Shown one piece after another: positions 1 to 8,031 of a stretch of 64,000 bases of DNA. A program made the translations under genes and the position numbers. The notes under the pieces are model-generated. The model saw only the letters and a program-made list of their open reading frames with translations, did no database searches and was not told the DNA's origin. Origin of the DNA: Azophilus sp026709365 (GTDB taxonomy: Bacteria; Pseudomonadota; Gammaproteobacteria; Pseudomonadales; Azotimanducaceae); the NCBI GenBank assembly GCA_965200175.1, contig OZ241345.1:1-64000 (forward strand), in the 5' to 3' direction. Position 1 is the stretch's first letter. Every line of letters begins with the position of its first letter.

Positions 1-293
1 TCATGGGTCTTGGCGGAAAACAGCTGCGAATAGCTGAGGGTGCGCATCTGCGCCTCGGCGACCTTGACCAACTCCTCCTCGCCGTAGCCCAAAGCCGTAC
101 ACCAAAGCCCGGCCATGCCCTCAAGGTACTGCTTGCCGTGGTTGTCCCACAGGTATGCGCCCTTGGCCCGGGCGTGGACGGTGGGCCCCTGCTCATGCAG
201 CAGCTTCAAGTTGGTGGTGGGGTGCAGCAAGTGCTTAAGGTCGCGCGCCTCCAGGGAGTTGGGCGGAAACTCATTGTGCAGGGGATTAGCCAT
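1..293 (-). CDS. Class III (omega) aminotransferase, N-terminal part
   Basis: Only the first 97 codons are in the window; the gene runs off the left edge. From the ATG at 293 the translation begins MANPLHNEFPPNSLEARD and shows the family's start: an HPTTN-type segment, then a LWDNHGKQYLEGMAGLWC stretch that corresponds to the conserved 'D..G..YLDG.SGLWC' of PLP-dependent class III aminotransferases. These enzymes move amino groups from omega-amines or beta-alanine to pyruvate, so alanine dehydrogenase 97 bp downstream on the same strand is a logical neighbour (alanine to pyruvate plus ammonia). The substrate cannot be told from the fragment. A second full-length relative lies at 58765. Confidence 0.85.
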   Translation of the reverse strand, partial: MANPLHNEFPPNSLEARDLKHLLHPTTNLKLLHEQGPTVHARAKGAYLWDNHGKQYLEGMAGLWCTALGYGEEELVKVAEAQMRTLSYSQLFSAKTH

Positions 294-389
294 GGTTTGG
301 TTCACCGTCAAGTGGGCGGGGCGCCAAGCCCCGGCAGTATCCGAAGGTCAACGGCTCGCTGGCCGCAGCCTTCGGGCGAAGCGCCAAGC

Positions 390-1529
390 CTATGCTGCGC
401 GAAACTCCCCGTCCTTTGCAAATCGGGGAAGCTCCGGTGCGGTCGAAACCGAACAACCCAGTGCTTGAGCCACCCGTGGGTGCCGAATCGCGCCTTTGTG
501 GACGTTGAGCCCCGCGGCAAACCCGGCGTCGCGCTTGAAGGCCTCGCGCCAGCCGTGCTCCGCCAAGGTCTTGACGTAGGGCAGGGTGACGTTGTTGAGC
601 GCCAGGGTCGAGGTTCTGGCCACGGCGCCGGGCATGTTGGTGACGCAGTAGTGCACCACGCCGTGCTCGACGTAGGTGGGGGCGTCGTGGGTGGTGGGTC
701 GGCTGGTCTCAAAGCAGCCGCCCTGATCGATGGAAATGTCCACCAAGGCCGCGCCCTTTCGCATCTGCCGCACCATGTTGCGGGTGACCAGCTTGGGTGC
801 GGCTGCGCCGGGCACCAAGGCTGCGCCAACCACCAAGTCCGCAGCCCGCACCTCGTCGAGGACGTTCTGCGGCGAGGCCGCCAGCAGGCGGACGCGGCCT
901 GCGAACTGGTGGCCCAACTCCCGCAGCCGATCAATCGACTTGTCCAGAATGCTGACCTCAGCCTGCAGGCCGACGGCCATGGCGGCCGCCTCAGCGCCCG
1001 CCACGCCGCCGCCCAGGATGACCACCCTGCCCGGCGCCACGCCCGGTACGCCGCCAAGCAGGGTGCCGCGCCCGCCGGCCGATTTCTGCAGCGCATAGGC
1101 GCCGACCTGCACCGACATGCGGCCCGCCACCTCGCTCATGGGCCGCAGCAACGGCAGGCGGCCTTGGGCGTCGGTGACGGTTTCATAGGCGATCGCCGTG
1201 GCCCCGGAGTGCATCAGCGCCTGGGCCTGGGGCTCGTCGGCCGCCAAATGCAAGTAGGTGAACAGCACTTGCCCTGGCCGCAACCGGCGGCACTCGTCGG
1301 CCAGCGGCTCCTTGACCTTCACCACGAGGTCGGCATCGAAGGCATCCTCAGCCGTGCCGATGACCGCGCCGGCTCGACAGTAGTCCTCATCAGCGAAGCC
1401 GATGCCCATGCCGGCGTTCGCCTCCACCACGGCGCTGGCGCCGAGGGCGGTCAGTTCGGCGATTGAATCCGGCGTCAGGCCGACCCGGTGCTCGTGGACC
1501 TTGGTTTCCTTGGGCACTCCGATGCGCAT
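390..1529 (-). CDS. ald: Alanine dehydrogenase
   Basis: 379 aa, close to the usual length of about 370. The start MRIGVPKETKVHEHRVGLTP is the family signature. A nucleotide-binding GGGVAGAEAA loop follows near residue 170, and the end carries GLNVHKG. It interconverts L-alanine and pyruvate + NH3 with NAD(H) in the cytosol. The C-terminal end, after VAQALG, is a short tail of about 20 residues encoded by DNA with a small GC-rich inverted repeat (about 405-432), which may also act in transcript ending. It is divergent from an Lrp-family regulator (1660), a common arrangement in which the regulator controls ald in response to alanine. Confidence 0.95.
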   Translation of the reverse strand: MRIGVPKETKVHEHRVGLTPDSIAELTALGASAVVEANAGMGIGFADEDYCRAGAVIGTAEDAFDADLVVKVKEPLADECRRLRPGQVLFTYLHLAADEPQAQALMHSGATAIAYETVTDAQGRLPLLRPMSEVAGRMSVQVGAYALQKSAGGRGTLLGGVPGVAPGRVVILGGGVAGAEAAAMAVGLQAEVSILDKSIDRLRELGHQFAGRVRLLAASPQNVLDEVRAADLVVGAALVPGAAAPKLVTRNMVRQMRKGAALVDISIDQGGCFETSRPTTHDAPTYVEHGVVHYCVTNMPGAVARTSTLALNNVTLPYVKTLAEHGWREAFKRDAGFAAGLNVHKGAIRHPRVAQALGCSVSTAPELPRFAKDGEFRAA

Positions 1530-1619
1530 GCGTTCAATGCTCCAAAGCCGGTGCGGGTGCTGTAGCTCCGTACCTAAGTTACGCTTGCGATGGCGGCAAG
1601 GTATTGCTTTTTTTCGCTG

Positions 1620-1640
1620 ATTTGCCGATAACTCGCAAAT
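1620..1640. promoter_or_regulatory. Candidate Lrp-type operator between ald and its regulator
   Basis: The 130-bp divergent gap holds a perfect inverted repeat, ATTTGC (1620-1625) and GCAAAT (1635-1640), with a 9-nt spacer, just downstream of a T-rich run. AT-rich dyads of this kind are typical Lrp/AsnC sites, and it lies only 19 bp before the regulator start. The assignment is inference from position and symmetry. Confidence 0.4.
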
Positions 1641-1659
1641 AAGTGCGAATTCGGCTGGA

Positions 1660-2148
1660 ATGATGCAAGATTATGAGGCGCTGGATCGGCTGGATCGCCG
1701 AATCCTTCACGAATTGCAGATCGACGGCAAGCTGACCAACAGCGCGTTGGCGGAACGGGTCAGCCTGTCCGAGTCCGCCTGCCTGCGCCGGGTGCGTCGG
1801 CTGGAGGAAAGCGGAATGCTGCGCGGCTACGTGGCCCTGGTCGATCAGTCGAGGGCCGGCTACCCCGACAACGTGTTTGTCAACATCACGCTGGAAAGCC
1901 AGCAGCAGGCCGACCTTTTGGCCTTCGAGACCGAGGTGAGGAAACTGCCGGAAGTGATGGAGTGCTACCTGATGTCAGGGGAGGCGGACTACCTGCTGCG
2001 CGTGGTGGTCAGCGACGCCCGCGACTACGAGCGCATCCACAGCCGCTTCCTCACACGCCTGCCCGGCGTGGACCGAGTGCATTCCAGCTTCGCCCTGCGC
2101 ACGGTGACCAAGAAAACCGAGCTGCCGGTGCGTAGCCGGAAAGCCTAG
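1660..2148 (+). CDS. Lrp/AsnC family transcriptional regulator
   Basis: 162 aa, the standard length. The N-terminal winged helix-turn-helix is visible (LDRRILHELQIDGKLTNSAL, then RVSLSESACLRRVRRLEESG). It is followed by the RAM/AsnC effector domain (FVNITLE, then VMECYLMSGEADYLLRVVV and the GVDRVHSSFALRTV end). Two ATG codons in tandem (1660 and 1663) could start it. Divergent placement from alanine dehydrogenase suggests an alanine-responsive regulator of ald, as for AldR and other Lrp-type activators. This role is inferred from context. Confidence 0.92.
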   Translation: MMQDYEALDRLDRRILHELQIDGKLTNSALAERVSLSESACLRRVRRLEESGMLRGYVALVDQSRAGYPDNVFVNITLESQQQADLLAFETEVRKLPEVMECYLMSGEADYLLRVVVSDARDYERIHSRFLTRLPGVDRVHSSFALRTVTKKTELPVRSRKA

Positions 2149-2178
2149 GCTGCGCCACGACGAAGGGCAGCCCATTAC

Positions 2179-2355
2179 TCATGCCGCCCGACACCGACCG
2201 CATAGCGAACGAATGATGCGCTGCCAGTCATCGGCAAAGGAAGTGCCGATAGCTCCCTTCCTGTTCAAGCACCGTCCGCTTTGCCCTTTAGTGCCAGTCG
2301 TCAGCGGGTAGCCGTGCTTGCGGAGGATGCGCTTGACTAACCGCCTAAGGTGGGT
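2179..2355 (-). pseudogene. Relic resembling the C-terminal end of a type I restriction HsdR
   Basis: This gap between the Lrp gene and the ImmA/IrrE gene has a reading stretch ending at a TGA at 2179. It includes RRLVKRILRKHGYP and, later, ADDWQRIIRSLC. The 'hLVKRhLRKhGYPP' motif is characteristic of the C-terminal region of type I restriction endonuclease R subunits, where it is normally followed by PDKQ. Here that proline-aspartate part is lost and no start codon is present. I read it as a decayed 3' remnant of a restriction locus. Recognition rests on one motif, so confidence is limited. Confidence 0.35.
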
Positions 2356-2378
2356 GGTGTGCAGTGACTGAACGTTCC

Positions 2379-3281
2379 CTAAAGATCAACGAGCTCTAGC
2401 TCTTCGAGACGAATAGCCATGGTTTCGATTGACACGCCAAACTGCTGCGAGAGTGAGTAAAACTGTACCCCATCATACTGAGTTGCGCGCGCGAGCAGTC
2501 TGGACAAATCCCTCGGTTCACTTAAGGTGGCTTGAAAAGTTGCCAAGTCCTCCGCAGTCAGTGCAAAGACAGTGGCTTCGCTAAGGGTGAATACTTCCGC
2601 CTTGAATACACTCTTGAATACAGATCGAATCTGCTTCTCCGGCATAAGAAAGTGTGTGGCGAAAACATCTGCTTCCCATTCGGTACGACCGCGCTGATTA
2701 TCTGACTTCGATCCATCGAGTGCTCGGTCGCGATGGAGTCTCTGAGCGTTATGAAGAAATGCATGACCGATCTCGTGCGCAGCAGTGAACTTGCGAACCG
2801 GTGGCTCGAACTGCCTGGAGATCTCAACCACCCGCTTAGATACATCAATAGTCCCGGCCACCTCAAACAGGCCCTGCGGATGCTGGCCAAGAGAATCGAC
2901 CAGTTTGCACTCGAAGCCGATACTGCGAAGAGCCACAAAAGGATCGAGAACTTTAAGGGGAGGTACTTCGGATAGGTCTGGGAAGATTTTGTTTCGAGCC
3001 CGCCATAGACAAGCTTGGAATTCTCGTACAATAGACTCAATTCTACGTCTGGTTAGCTGCCCGTTCTTGTTGACCTTACTTCGTATCGAATCCAAGTGGA
3101 TGACAGGTTCAAGTCTTGACGCCTTATCCTCAGGGCTCAAGGGCGCGGGCGAATTGCGAGGCAGCGCGTTGAAGGAGCCATCGCCCATCACATGCGCGTA
3201 AGGATTCTGCAATCGCTTGCGATCCTCGTGGATTGATTGCTGAAAATTGCTGTCCATCTTGCGATATCGATATTTGGCCAA
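2379..3281 (-). CDS. ImmA/IrrE family metallo-endopeptidase
   Basis: 300 aa. The zinc-protease motif HEIGH lies at residues 169-173 (in FTAAHEIGHAFLH), and the third-ligand region EWEADVFATHFLMP is at about 201-214, the standard ImmA/IrrE arrangement. Family members cleave phage or ICE repressors, or DdrO-like regulators, in the cytosol. No helix-turn-helix domain is evident: the N-terminal 100 residues look like an unstructured leader plus a helical region. Codon use is more AT-rich than its neighbours and it sits beside a restriction relic, which suggests it arrived by transfer, possibly as a solo protease left from a mobile element. ATG at 3281; a second Met is at codon 9. Confidence 0.85.
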   Translation of the reverse strand: MAKYRYRKMDSNFQQSIHEDRKRLQNPYAHVMGDGSFNALPRNSPAPLSPEDKASRLEPVIHLDSIRSKVNKNGQLTRRRIESIVREFQACLWRARNKIFPDLSEVPPLKVLDPFVALRSIGFECKLVDSLGQHPQGLFEVAGTIDVSKRVVEISRQFEPPVRKFTAAHEIGHAFLHNAQRLHRDRALDGSKSDNQRGRTEWEADVFATHFLMPEKQIRSVFKSVFKAEVFTLSEATVFALTAEDLATFQATLSEPRDLSRLLARATQYDGVQFYSLSQQFGVSIETMAIRLEELELVDL

Positions 3282-3421
3282 CGAAGACGGGTATTGTAGC
3301 TGAGATCACTCCCTTACCCCAAGCCCAGCGCAAACAACCCGGAGCCCGCCCCCGGCACAAGGCGTCACTTTGGCGTCCGCCCCAAGGGGAAGACGTGCGT
3401 TCAGTAGGCTATTCTTGCCGC

Positions 3422-4162
3422 ATGGACGACGACCAACTGCTGCGCTACAGCCGCCAGATCATGCTCCCGGAAGTGGACGTGGCGGGGCAGGAGAAGCTTC
3501 GCAGTGCCAGCGCGCTGGTGGTGGGGCTAGGGGGGCTGGGCTCGCCGGTCGCGCTCTATTTGGCCGCGGCCGGGGTCGGCAAGCTGGTTCTGGCCGACGA
3601 CGACGTCGTTGAACTTTCCAATTTGCAGCGGCAGATTGTTCACGCCAACGCGGCGTTGGGGCAGGCCAAGGCTGCGTCCGCCAAGGCTTCCGTTGCGGCG
3701 ATCAATCCCGGTGTCGAGGTTGAGGCCATTGCCGAGCGCATCGACGGTCCTGGGCTTGAGCCCCTGCTCGACCGGGTGGATCTGGTGGTCGATGCCACCG
3801 ACAACTTCGCCACCCGCTTCGCGCTCAACGAAGCCTGCTGGCGCAGCGGCACGCCCTTGGTGTCCGGGGCGGCCATTCGCTGGGAAGGACAGTTGGCGGT
3901 CTTCGACCCCCGTGATGCAGCCTCCCCCTGCTATCGATGCCTCTATGCGGATGGCAGCGGGGAAGCGCTGAACTGCGCGGAGAACGGCGTCATTGCGCCC
4001 TTGGTCGGCGTGGTGGGGGCCATGCAGGCCATGGAGGCGGTCAAGCTGATCACCGGGGTAGGCGATCCGCTCACCGGCCGGGTGCTGTACTACGACGCCA
4101 AGCGCGGCGAATGGCGGGCCTTCAAGCTGTCGAGGCGTCCGGGATGCCCGACCTGCGGGTGA
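3422..4162 (+). CDS. moeB: MoeB/ThiF-type adenylyltransferase (molybdopterin synthase sulfurtransfer)
   Basis: 246 aa from the ATG at 3422. It begins DDDQLLRYSRQIMLPEVDV (typical 'RY.RQ..L.E.G' start). The ATP-binding VVGLGGLGSPVALYLAAAGVG loop, the DDDVVELSNLQRQ segment and the DATDNFATR motif follow. Two zinc CxxC pairs are present (CYRC and the terminal CPTC). It adenylates the C-terminus of MoaD (or ThiS) for sulfur transfer. The HesA/ThiF subfamilies cannot be fully excluded, but the length without a rhodanese domain fits MoeB. A molybdoenzyme is encoded at 49079. Its 3' end overlaps the convergent lipB end by 41 bp. Confidence 0.85.
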   Translation: MDDDQLLRYSRQIMLPEVDVAGQEKLRSASALVVGLGGLGSPVALYLAAAGVGKLVLADDDVVELSNLQRQIVHANAALGQAKAASAKASVAAINPGVEVEAIAERIDGPGLEPLLDRVDLVVDATDNFATRFALNEACWRSGTPLVSGAAIRWEGQLAVFDPRDAASPCYRCLYADGSGEALNCAENGVIAPLVGVVGAMQAMEAVKLITGVGDPLTGRVLYYDAKRGEWRAFKLSRRPGCPTCG

Positions 4163-4841
4163 CAATCGGATAGACCCGCTCCAATTGGCGCACCAAGCGC
4201 GACCGGACCGCGGCGAGGTCCGATTCCCCGCACAGATCCCTCAGCTGGGTGACCGCCAAGCCCGCCATGCCGCAGGGGTTGATGCGGGCAAAGGGCGAAA
4301 GGTCCATGTCGATGTTGAAGGCGAAGCCGTGGTAGGCGCAGCCGCGCCGCACCCGCAAGCCCAAGGCGGCAATCTTCTCGCCCTCCACATAAACGCCGGG
4401 GGCGTCGCAGCGGGCGGCGGCGGCGATGCCGTATTCGTCGAGCACCTTGATGATGGCGTTCTCGATGCCGGACACCAAGCCGCGCACCGACACCCCCATA
4501 CGGCGGATGTCGAACAGCAGGTAGCCGACGATTTGGCCGGGGCCGTGGAAGGTGACCTGCCCGCCCCGGTCGGACTGCACCACCTCAATGCCGCCGGGGG
4601 CCAGCAGGTGCTCCGCCCGTCCGGCTTGGCCTTGGGTGAACACGGGCTCATGCTCGGTGAACCAGATTTCATCCAGGGCATCACCGGTTCGCTCGGCGGT
4701 GAAGGCTTGCATGGCCGCCAAGGTGTCGCCGTAGCAGGTGCGGCCCAAGTCTCGAACGATGGCGTCAAGCCTTGGCTCGTCGCCGAGCGGCGCAGCGCCG
4801 ATGTCGGCGGGGCAACCGGCTCGTCTCGAGGTCGCCGCCAT
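4122..4841 (-). CDS. lipB: Octanoyl-[acyl-carrier-protein]:protein transferase LipB
   Basis: 239 aa from the ATG at 4841, 17 nt after the dacA stop. LipB hallmarks are RGGQVTFHGPGQIVGYLLFD, the catalytic-Lys segment EKIAALGLRVRRGCAYHGFA and the catalytic-Cys segment INPCGMAGLAVTQL. It moves octanoate from ACP to lipoyl domains of 2-oxoacid dehydrogenases and GcvH. The first ~25 residues (MAATSRRAGCPADIGAAP) are longer than in most LipB proteins and may not be needed. The frame stays open far upstream across dacA, but that part is an out-of-frame shadow and not a fusion. lipA, usually next, is not here; moeB follows convergently. Confidence 0.95.
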   Translation of the reverse strand: MAATSRRAGCPADIGAAPLGDEPRLDAIVRDLGRTCYGDTLAAMQAFTAERTGDALDEIWFTEHEPVFTQGQAGRAEHLLAPGGIEVVQSDRGGQVTFHGPGQIVGYLLFDIRRMGVSVRGLVSGIENAIIKVLDEYGIAAAARCDAPGVYVEGEKIAALGLRVRRGCAYHGFAFNIDMDLSPFARINPCGMAGLAVTQLRDLCGESDLAAVRSRLVRQLERVYPIVTRRSGIPDASTA

Positions 4842-4858
4842 TGGTTTCGTCAAGGCGC

Positions 4859-6106
4859 CTATCCAAAAATCCGACGGAACAGGAGCGTCAGGTAGTCGCC
4901 GAGCTGAGCGAAGATCCCCGCCTCCGCAACGTCCGACAGGGCGATCAGCGGCCCGCTGTGCAGCGTCTCCTCGTTCACTGAAACACGCAGCTCGCCTAAC
5001 GCATCGCCTGCTCGAATGGGCGCCTCGATCACTTCCGGCAGCGTCATCTCGACAGCCACCTGGTCGTAGTGTCCCCGCGGAAAGGTGATGGTCACCGGCG
5101 CGGCGACGCCGAGTTCCACCGCATCCGCTTGGCCATACCAAACCTCGGCGGACTCCAGGGGCGCATCGGTCTCGTACAGGCGCTTGGTCTCGAAGAAGCG
5201 AAAGCCGTAGGACAGCAGCATTTGGCTTTCCTGAACCCGATGGGCGTCGTTGTCCGCCCCCATGACGACCGAGATAAGCCGCATCCCGTCGCGTTCCGCG
5301 GAGGCCAGCAGGCAGTAGCCGGCCGCCTCGGTGTAGCCGGTCTTGACGCCATCGACGCTGCGGTCGCGCCACAGCAGGCGGTTTCGGTTGGGCTGCTCTA
5401 TGTCGTTGTACGTGAAGGACTTTTCGGAGTTGAGCGCGTAGTTTTCCGGAAACTGCTGGATGTAGGCCCGGGTCAGCATGGCCAAGTCCCAAGCGGTCGT
5501 GTAGTGGTCTTCGGCGGGCAGCCCGGTGGCGTTGCGGAAGTTGGATTTCACCATGCCCAGCTCCGCCGCCTGCCGGTTCATCATGTCCGCGAAGGCCGCT
5601 TCGCTGCCGGCGATGTGCTCCGCGAGGGCCACACTGGCGTCGTTGCCGGATTGGATGATGATGCCCCGCAACAGGTCTTCGACGCTGACCTCGGTGCCTT
5701 CCTGTATGAACATGCGTGAGCCGGGGGTGCGCCAGGCGTTGACGCTGACCGACACCTTGTCGTTCAGGGCGATGCGTCCGCCCTCGATCTCCCCAGCCGC
5801 CACGTAACCAGTCATCACCTTGGTCAGGCTCGCCGGCGGCATCGACTCCCGGCTGTTGCGCTCGGCGATCACCTTGCCGGTGTCCGCGTCGATGACCAGA
5901 TAGGACGCCGAGGAGAGGTTCGGCGGCGCTGGCACCATGGATGCGCCCTGCACCGCCGATGCGGCAACCAGCGAACAGGTGAACGCGGCGGTCAATAGCG
6001 GTCGAACGCACCAAGGCCGGGGCGAAGAACCTGCGCCGCGCTTGGGTTCGTTTAAGTCAGTCCGGCGAAAGCGGGACGTTGAGGCTTTTTCGCAGCCGAA
6101 GAGCAT
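4859..6106 (-). CDS. dacA: D-alanyl-D-alanine carboxypeptidase (PBP5/6 type)
   Basis: 415 aa. It has all three serine-penicillin-recognising motifs: SLTK at 93-96, SGN at 153-155 and KTG at 255-257. After the peptidase domain comes a PBP5-type beta domain, and the protein ends in an amphipathic membrane anchor (AQLGDYLTLLFRRIFG). It trims the terminal D-Ala of peptidoglycan pentapeptides in the periplasm. The signal peptide core (RPLLTAAFTCSLVAASAVQG) is preceded by 34 residues, so the true start may be downstream at a non-ATG codon; no better ATG is available. It sits in the envelope block between rlpA and lipB, 11 nt after rlpA. Confidence 0.95.
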   Translation of the reverse strand: MLFGCEKASTSRFRRTDLNEPKRGAGSSPRPWCVRPLLTAAFTCSLVAASAVQGASMVPAPPNLSSASYLVIDADTGKVIAERNSRESMPPASLTKVMTGYVAAGEIEGGRIALNDKVSVSVNAWRTPGSRMFIQEGTEVSVEDLLRGIIIQSGNDASVALAEHIAGSEAAFADMMNRQAAELGMVKSNFRNATGLPAEDHYTTAWDLAMLTRAYIQQFPENYALNSEKSFTYNDIEQPNRNRLLWRDRSVDGVKTGYTEAAGYCLLASAERDGMRLISVVMGADNDAHRVQESQMLLSYGFRFFETKRLYETDAPLESAEVWYGQADAVELGVAAPVTITFPRGHYDQVAVEMTLPEVIEAPIRAGDALGELRVSVNEETLHSGPLIALSDVAEAGIFAQLGDYLTLLFRRIFG

Positions 6107-6117
6107 GGCATGGTTCC

Positions 6118-6945
6118 TTATTGCTCGCTGCCGATGCGCAATATGAGGGGCATGGCGTGGTTGGCGGCGACGATCAGCGACTGCACTTGCCGGGCGCGCT
6201 GCTCACCCACCAGCGGGCCGATGAGCACCCGATACAAAGCGTCATCCGGCTGCTGCACCACCTCCGCCTGTTCGCCGGTCAAGGTCGCCAGGTTGCGCTG
6301 CAACTGCTCAGCCATGGCCTTGCCGCGGAAGGCGCCCGCTTGGAGGAAGAGCGTCTCGGCCCCCTGCAGCGCCTCCACCCGTACCCGCGCCGTGCCTTGT
6401 TGGGAAAAGCCGAGCTTCACCGCCGCGGCGTAGGACAGATCCAGCATGCGGTCATCGTGAAACGGGCCGCGGTCGTTGACCCGCACCAGGGTTCGCCGGC
6501 CGTTGTCGAGATTCGTCACCCGCACGTAGGTCGGAATCGGCAGGGTGCGGTGGGCGGCGGTAAGCTTGAACATGTCGTAGGTTTCGCCGCTGGAGGTGCG
6601 TCGGCCATGGAACTTGGTGCCGTACCAGGAGGCGATCCCCTCCGCGCGGTAGCCCGCCGCCGACTTCACCGGATAGTAGGTGTTGCCCTCAACCTCGTAG
6701 GATGGCGGATTGCCGTAGCGGCTGGGCGGCTCGAGCTTGGGAACCGGGTCGGGCAGACGGCTTAGGTCGTAGGGCACTTCCGATGGCGCAGGGGGGCCGT
6801 CCTCGACTTCCGCCGGCGTTGGGAGAACATCCGGCTCAAAGACGGCGCAGCCGCCAACAAGGCCCGCTGCGCATAGGGCCAATGCCCGGCGCCAGCGGTG
6901 GAAGGCTTCCCTCGAACCCATTTCCCAACCGCCCTCCCCACTCAT
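6118..6945 (-). CDS. rlpA: Septal-ring lytic transglycosylase RlpA, lipoprotein
   Basis: 275 aa. A lipoprotein signal (ALALCAAGLVGGC, lipid-accepting Cys about residue 33) is followed by a Pro-rich linker. The double-psi beta-barrel domain comes next (GIASWYGTKFHGRRTSSGE, then RTLVRVNDRGPFHDDRMLDLS), and a C-terminal SPOR domain runs from about residue 195 to the end. RlpA cleaves denuded glycan strands at the division septum, and SPOR binds those strands. The start overlaps the mltB stop by 4 nt (ATGA), so the two are translationally coupled. A downstream Met at codon 9 is an alternative start. Confidence 0.93.
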   Translation of the reverse strand: MSGEGGWEMGSREAFHRWRRALALCAAGLVGGCAVFEPDVLPTPAEVEDGPPAPSEVPYDLSRLPDPVPKLEPPSRYGNPPSYEVEGNTYYPVKSAAGYRAEGIASWYGTKFHGRRTSSGETYDMFKLTAAHRTLPIPTYVRVTNLDNGRRTLVRVNDRGPFHDDRMLDLSYAAAVKLGFSQQGTARVRVEALQGAETLFLQAGAFRGKAMAEQLQRNLATLTGEQAEVVQQPDDALYRVLIGPLVGEQRARQVQSLIVAANHAMPLILRIGSEQ

Positions 6946-7964
6946 CCGGACGCTGAGTCGGCCGCATTCAGGTACGCGGCGGCGAGCTGGGCCTGGCGGC
7001 GCGCCTTGATCGCTTGGCTGAGCTGGTGGACCGCCAGGGCGTACATCTGGCTGCGGTTGTAGCGGGTGATGACGTGGAAGTTGTGCAGCGCCATCCAGTA
7101 CTCGGCGCCGTCCTCCAGCTCCATGCGCACCAGCGCCGCCGCCTGAGCCGGGTTCAGGCCGGGTGCCTCAACGCCCAGCGTGCGCAGTTCGCCAACCGTC
7201 CGGTTGAGGTCCAGGCCGCGCAGGACCGCGGCATCCGCCTGCTGCGAATCGGCCACGGCCACCTTGAGCGCCACGTCCTGGGCCGCTTGCCAGCCATGCT
7301 CGGCGAAGTAGTTGGCCACGCTGCCGATGGCGTCGGCGGTGTTGGTCCAGATGTCACGCCGGCCGTCGTCGTCGAAGTCCACCGCGTAGTTGCGGTAGCT
7401 TGAGGGAATGAACTGGCCGTAGCCCATGGCGCCGGCATAGGAGCCCTTCATGGCGTCCACCGAGCGGCCTTCCTCGCGCGCCAGAAGCAGGAACTCGGTC
7501 AGTTCGTTGCGGAAGAAATCGGCTCGGGGCGGGTAGTCGAAGGCCAAGGTGGACAGGGCGTCAAGCACGCGATGGGAGCCCATGATCCGCCCGAAGCGGG
7601 TTTCGACGCCGATGATGGCCACGATGTACTCCGGCGCCACGGCAAAGCGCTCTTCGGCTGAATTCAGCGAGGCCTCGTTCTCGGTCCAGAAGGCCACCCC
7701 CTGATCGATGCGGGAGTCCTGAATGAAGATGCGCCGGTACTCGTACCACTTGAGCGCCCGTTCCGCCGGCCTCGACATCGCCTCGACGATGCCCGGCTTG
7801 TGGCGGGCCTCCCGGAAGGTTGCCGTCAGCTCCGCCTTGTCGAACCCATGGTCGGACACCAATTCGTCCATGTAGGCGCGCACGTCCTCCCGCTGGCTGT
7901 AGTCGGCGTCGGCAGGCCCGTAAAGCAGCAGGGCGGCAACCCCCAACACGATCGCTACTCGCAT
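6942..7964 (-). CDS. mltB: Membrane-bound lytic murein transglycosylase B
   Basis: 340 aa from the ATG at 7964, chosen because it is preceded by GAGGG and opens directly with a signal peptide (MRVAIVLGVAALLLYGPADA). Family features are the YRRIFI segment, catalytic-Glu motif IIGVETRFGR, GAMGYGQFIPSSYRNYAVDFD and IGSVANYFAEHGW. No lipobox cysteine is present, so this copy looks soluble periplasmic and not a lipoprotein as in E. coli. It cleaves peptidoglycan glycan strands to 1,6-anhydro ends. It lies between rodA and rlpA in the conserved envelope order. Confidence 0.94.
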   Translation of the reverse strand: MRVAIVLGVAALLLYGPADADYSQREDVRAYMDELVSDHGFDKAELTATFREARHKPGIVEAMSRPAERALKWYEYRRIFIQDSRIDQGVAFWTENEASLNSAEERFAVAPEYIVAIIGVETRFGRIMGSHRVLDALSTLAFDYPPRADFFRNELTEFLLLAREEGRSVDAMKGSYAGAMGYGQFIPSSYRNYAVDFDDDGRRDIWTNTADAIGSVANYFAEHGWQAAQDVALKVAVADSQQADAAVLRGLDLNRTVGELRTLGVEAPGLNPAQAAALVRMELEDGAEYWMALHNFHVITRYNRSQMYALAVHQLSQAIKARRQAQLAAAYLNAADSASG

Positions 7965-8031
7965 GATTTCCCTCAAGCCAAAGCCCCCGTCAACAGGGGC
8001 GGATGCCGGTAAGCGGCTCGCTCCCGGCCCA

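Noticed and set aside
3..1466. Long open frame on the plus strand opposite ald
   Set aside because: It is antisense to a well-conserved alanine dehydrogenase and has low-complexity Ala/Gly/His/Arg-rich sequence. Such frames are expected from third-position GC bias. The same applies to many other long antisense frames (e.g. 9984-11600, 34336-36768, 47806-48942).
4842..6014. Apparent 630-codon fusion of lipB with an upstream N-terminal part
   Set aside because: The upstream part is an out-of-frame reading of dacA. LipB starts at 4841, just after the dacA stop.
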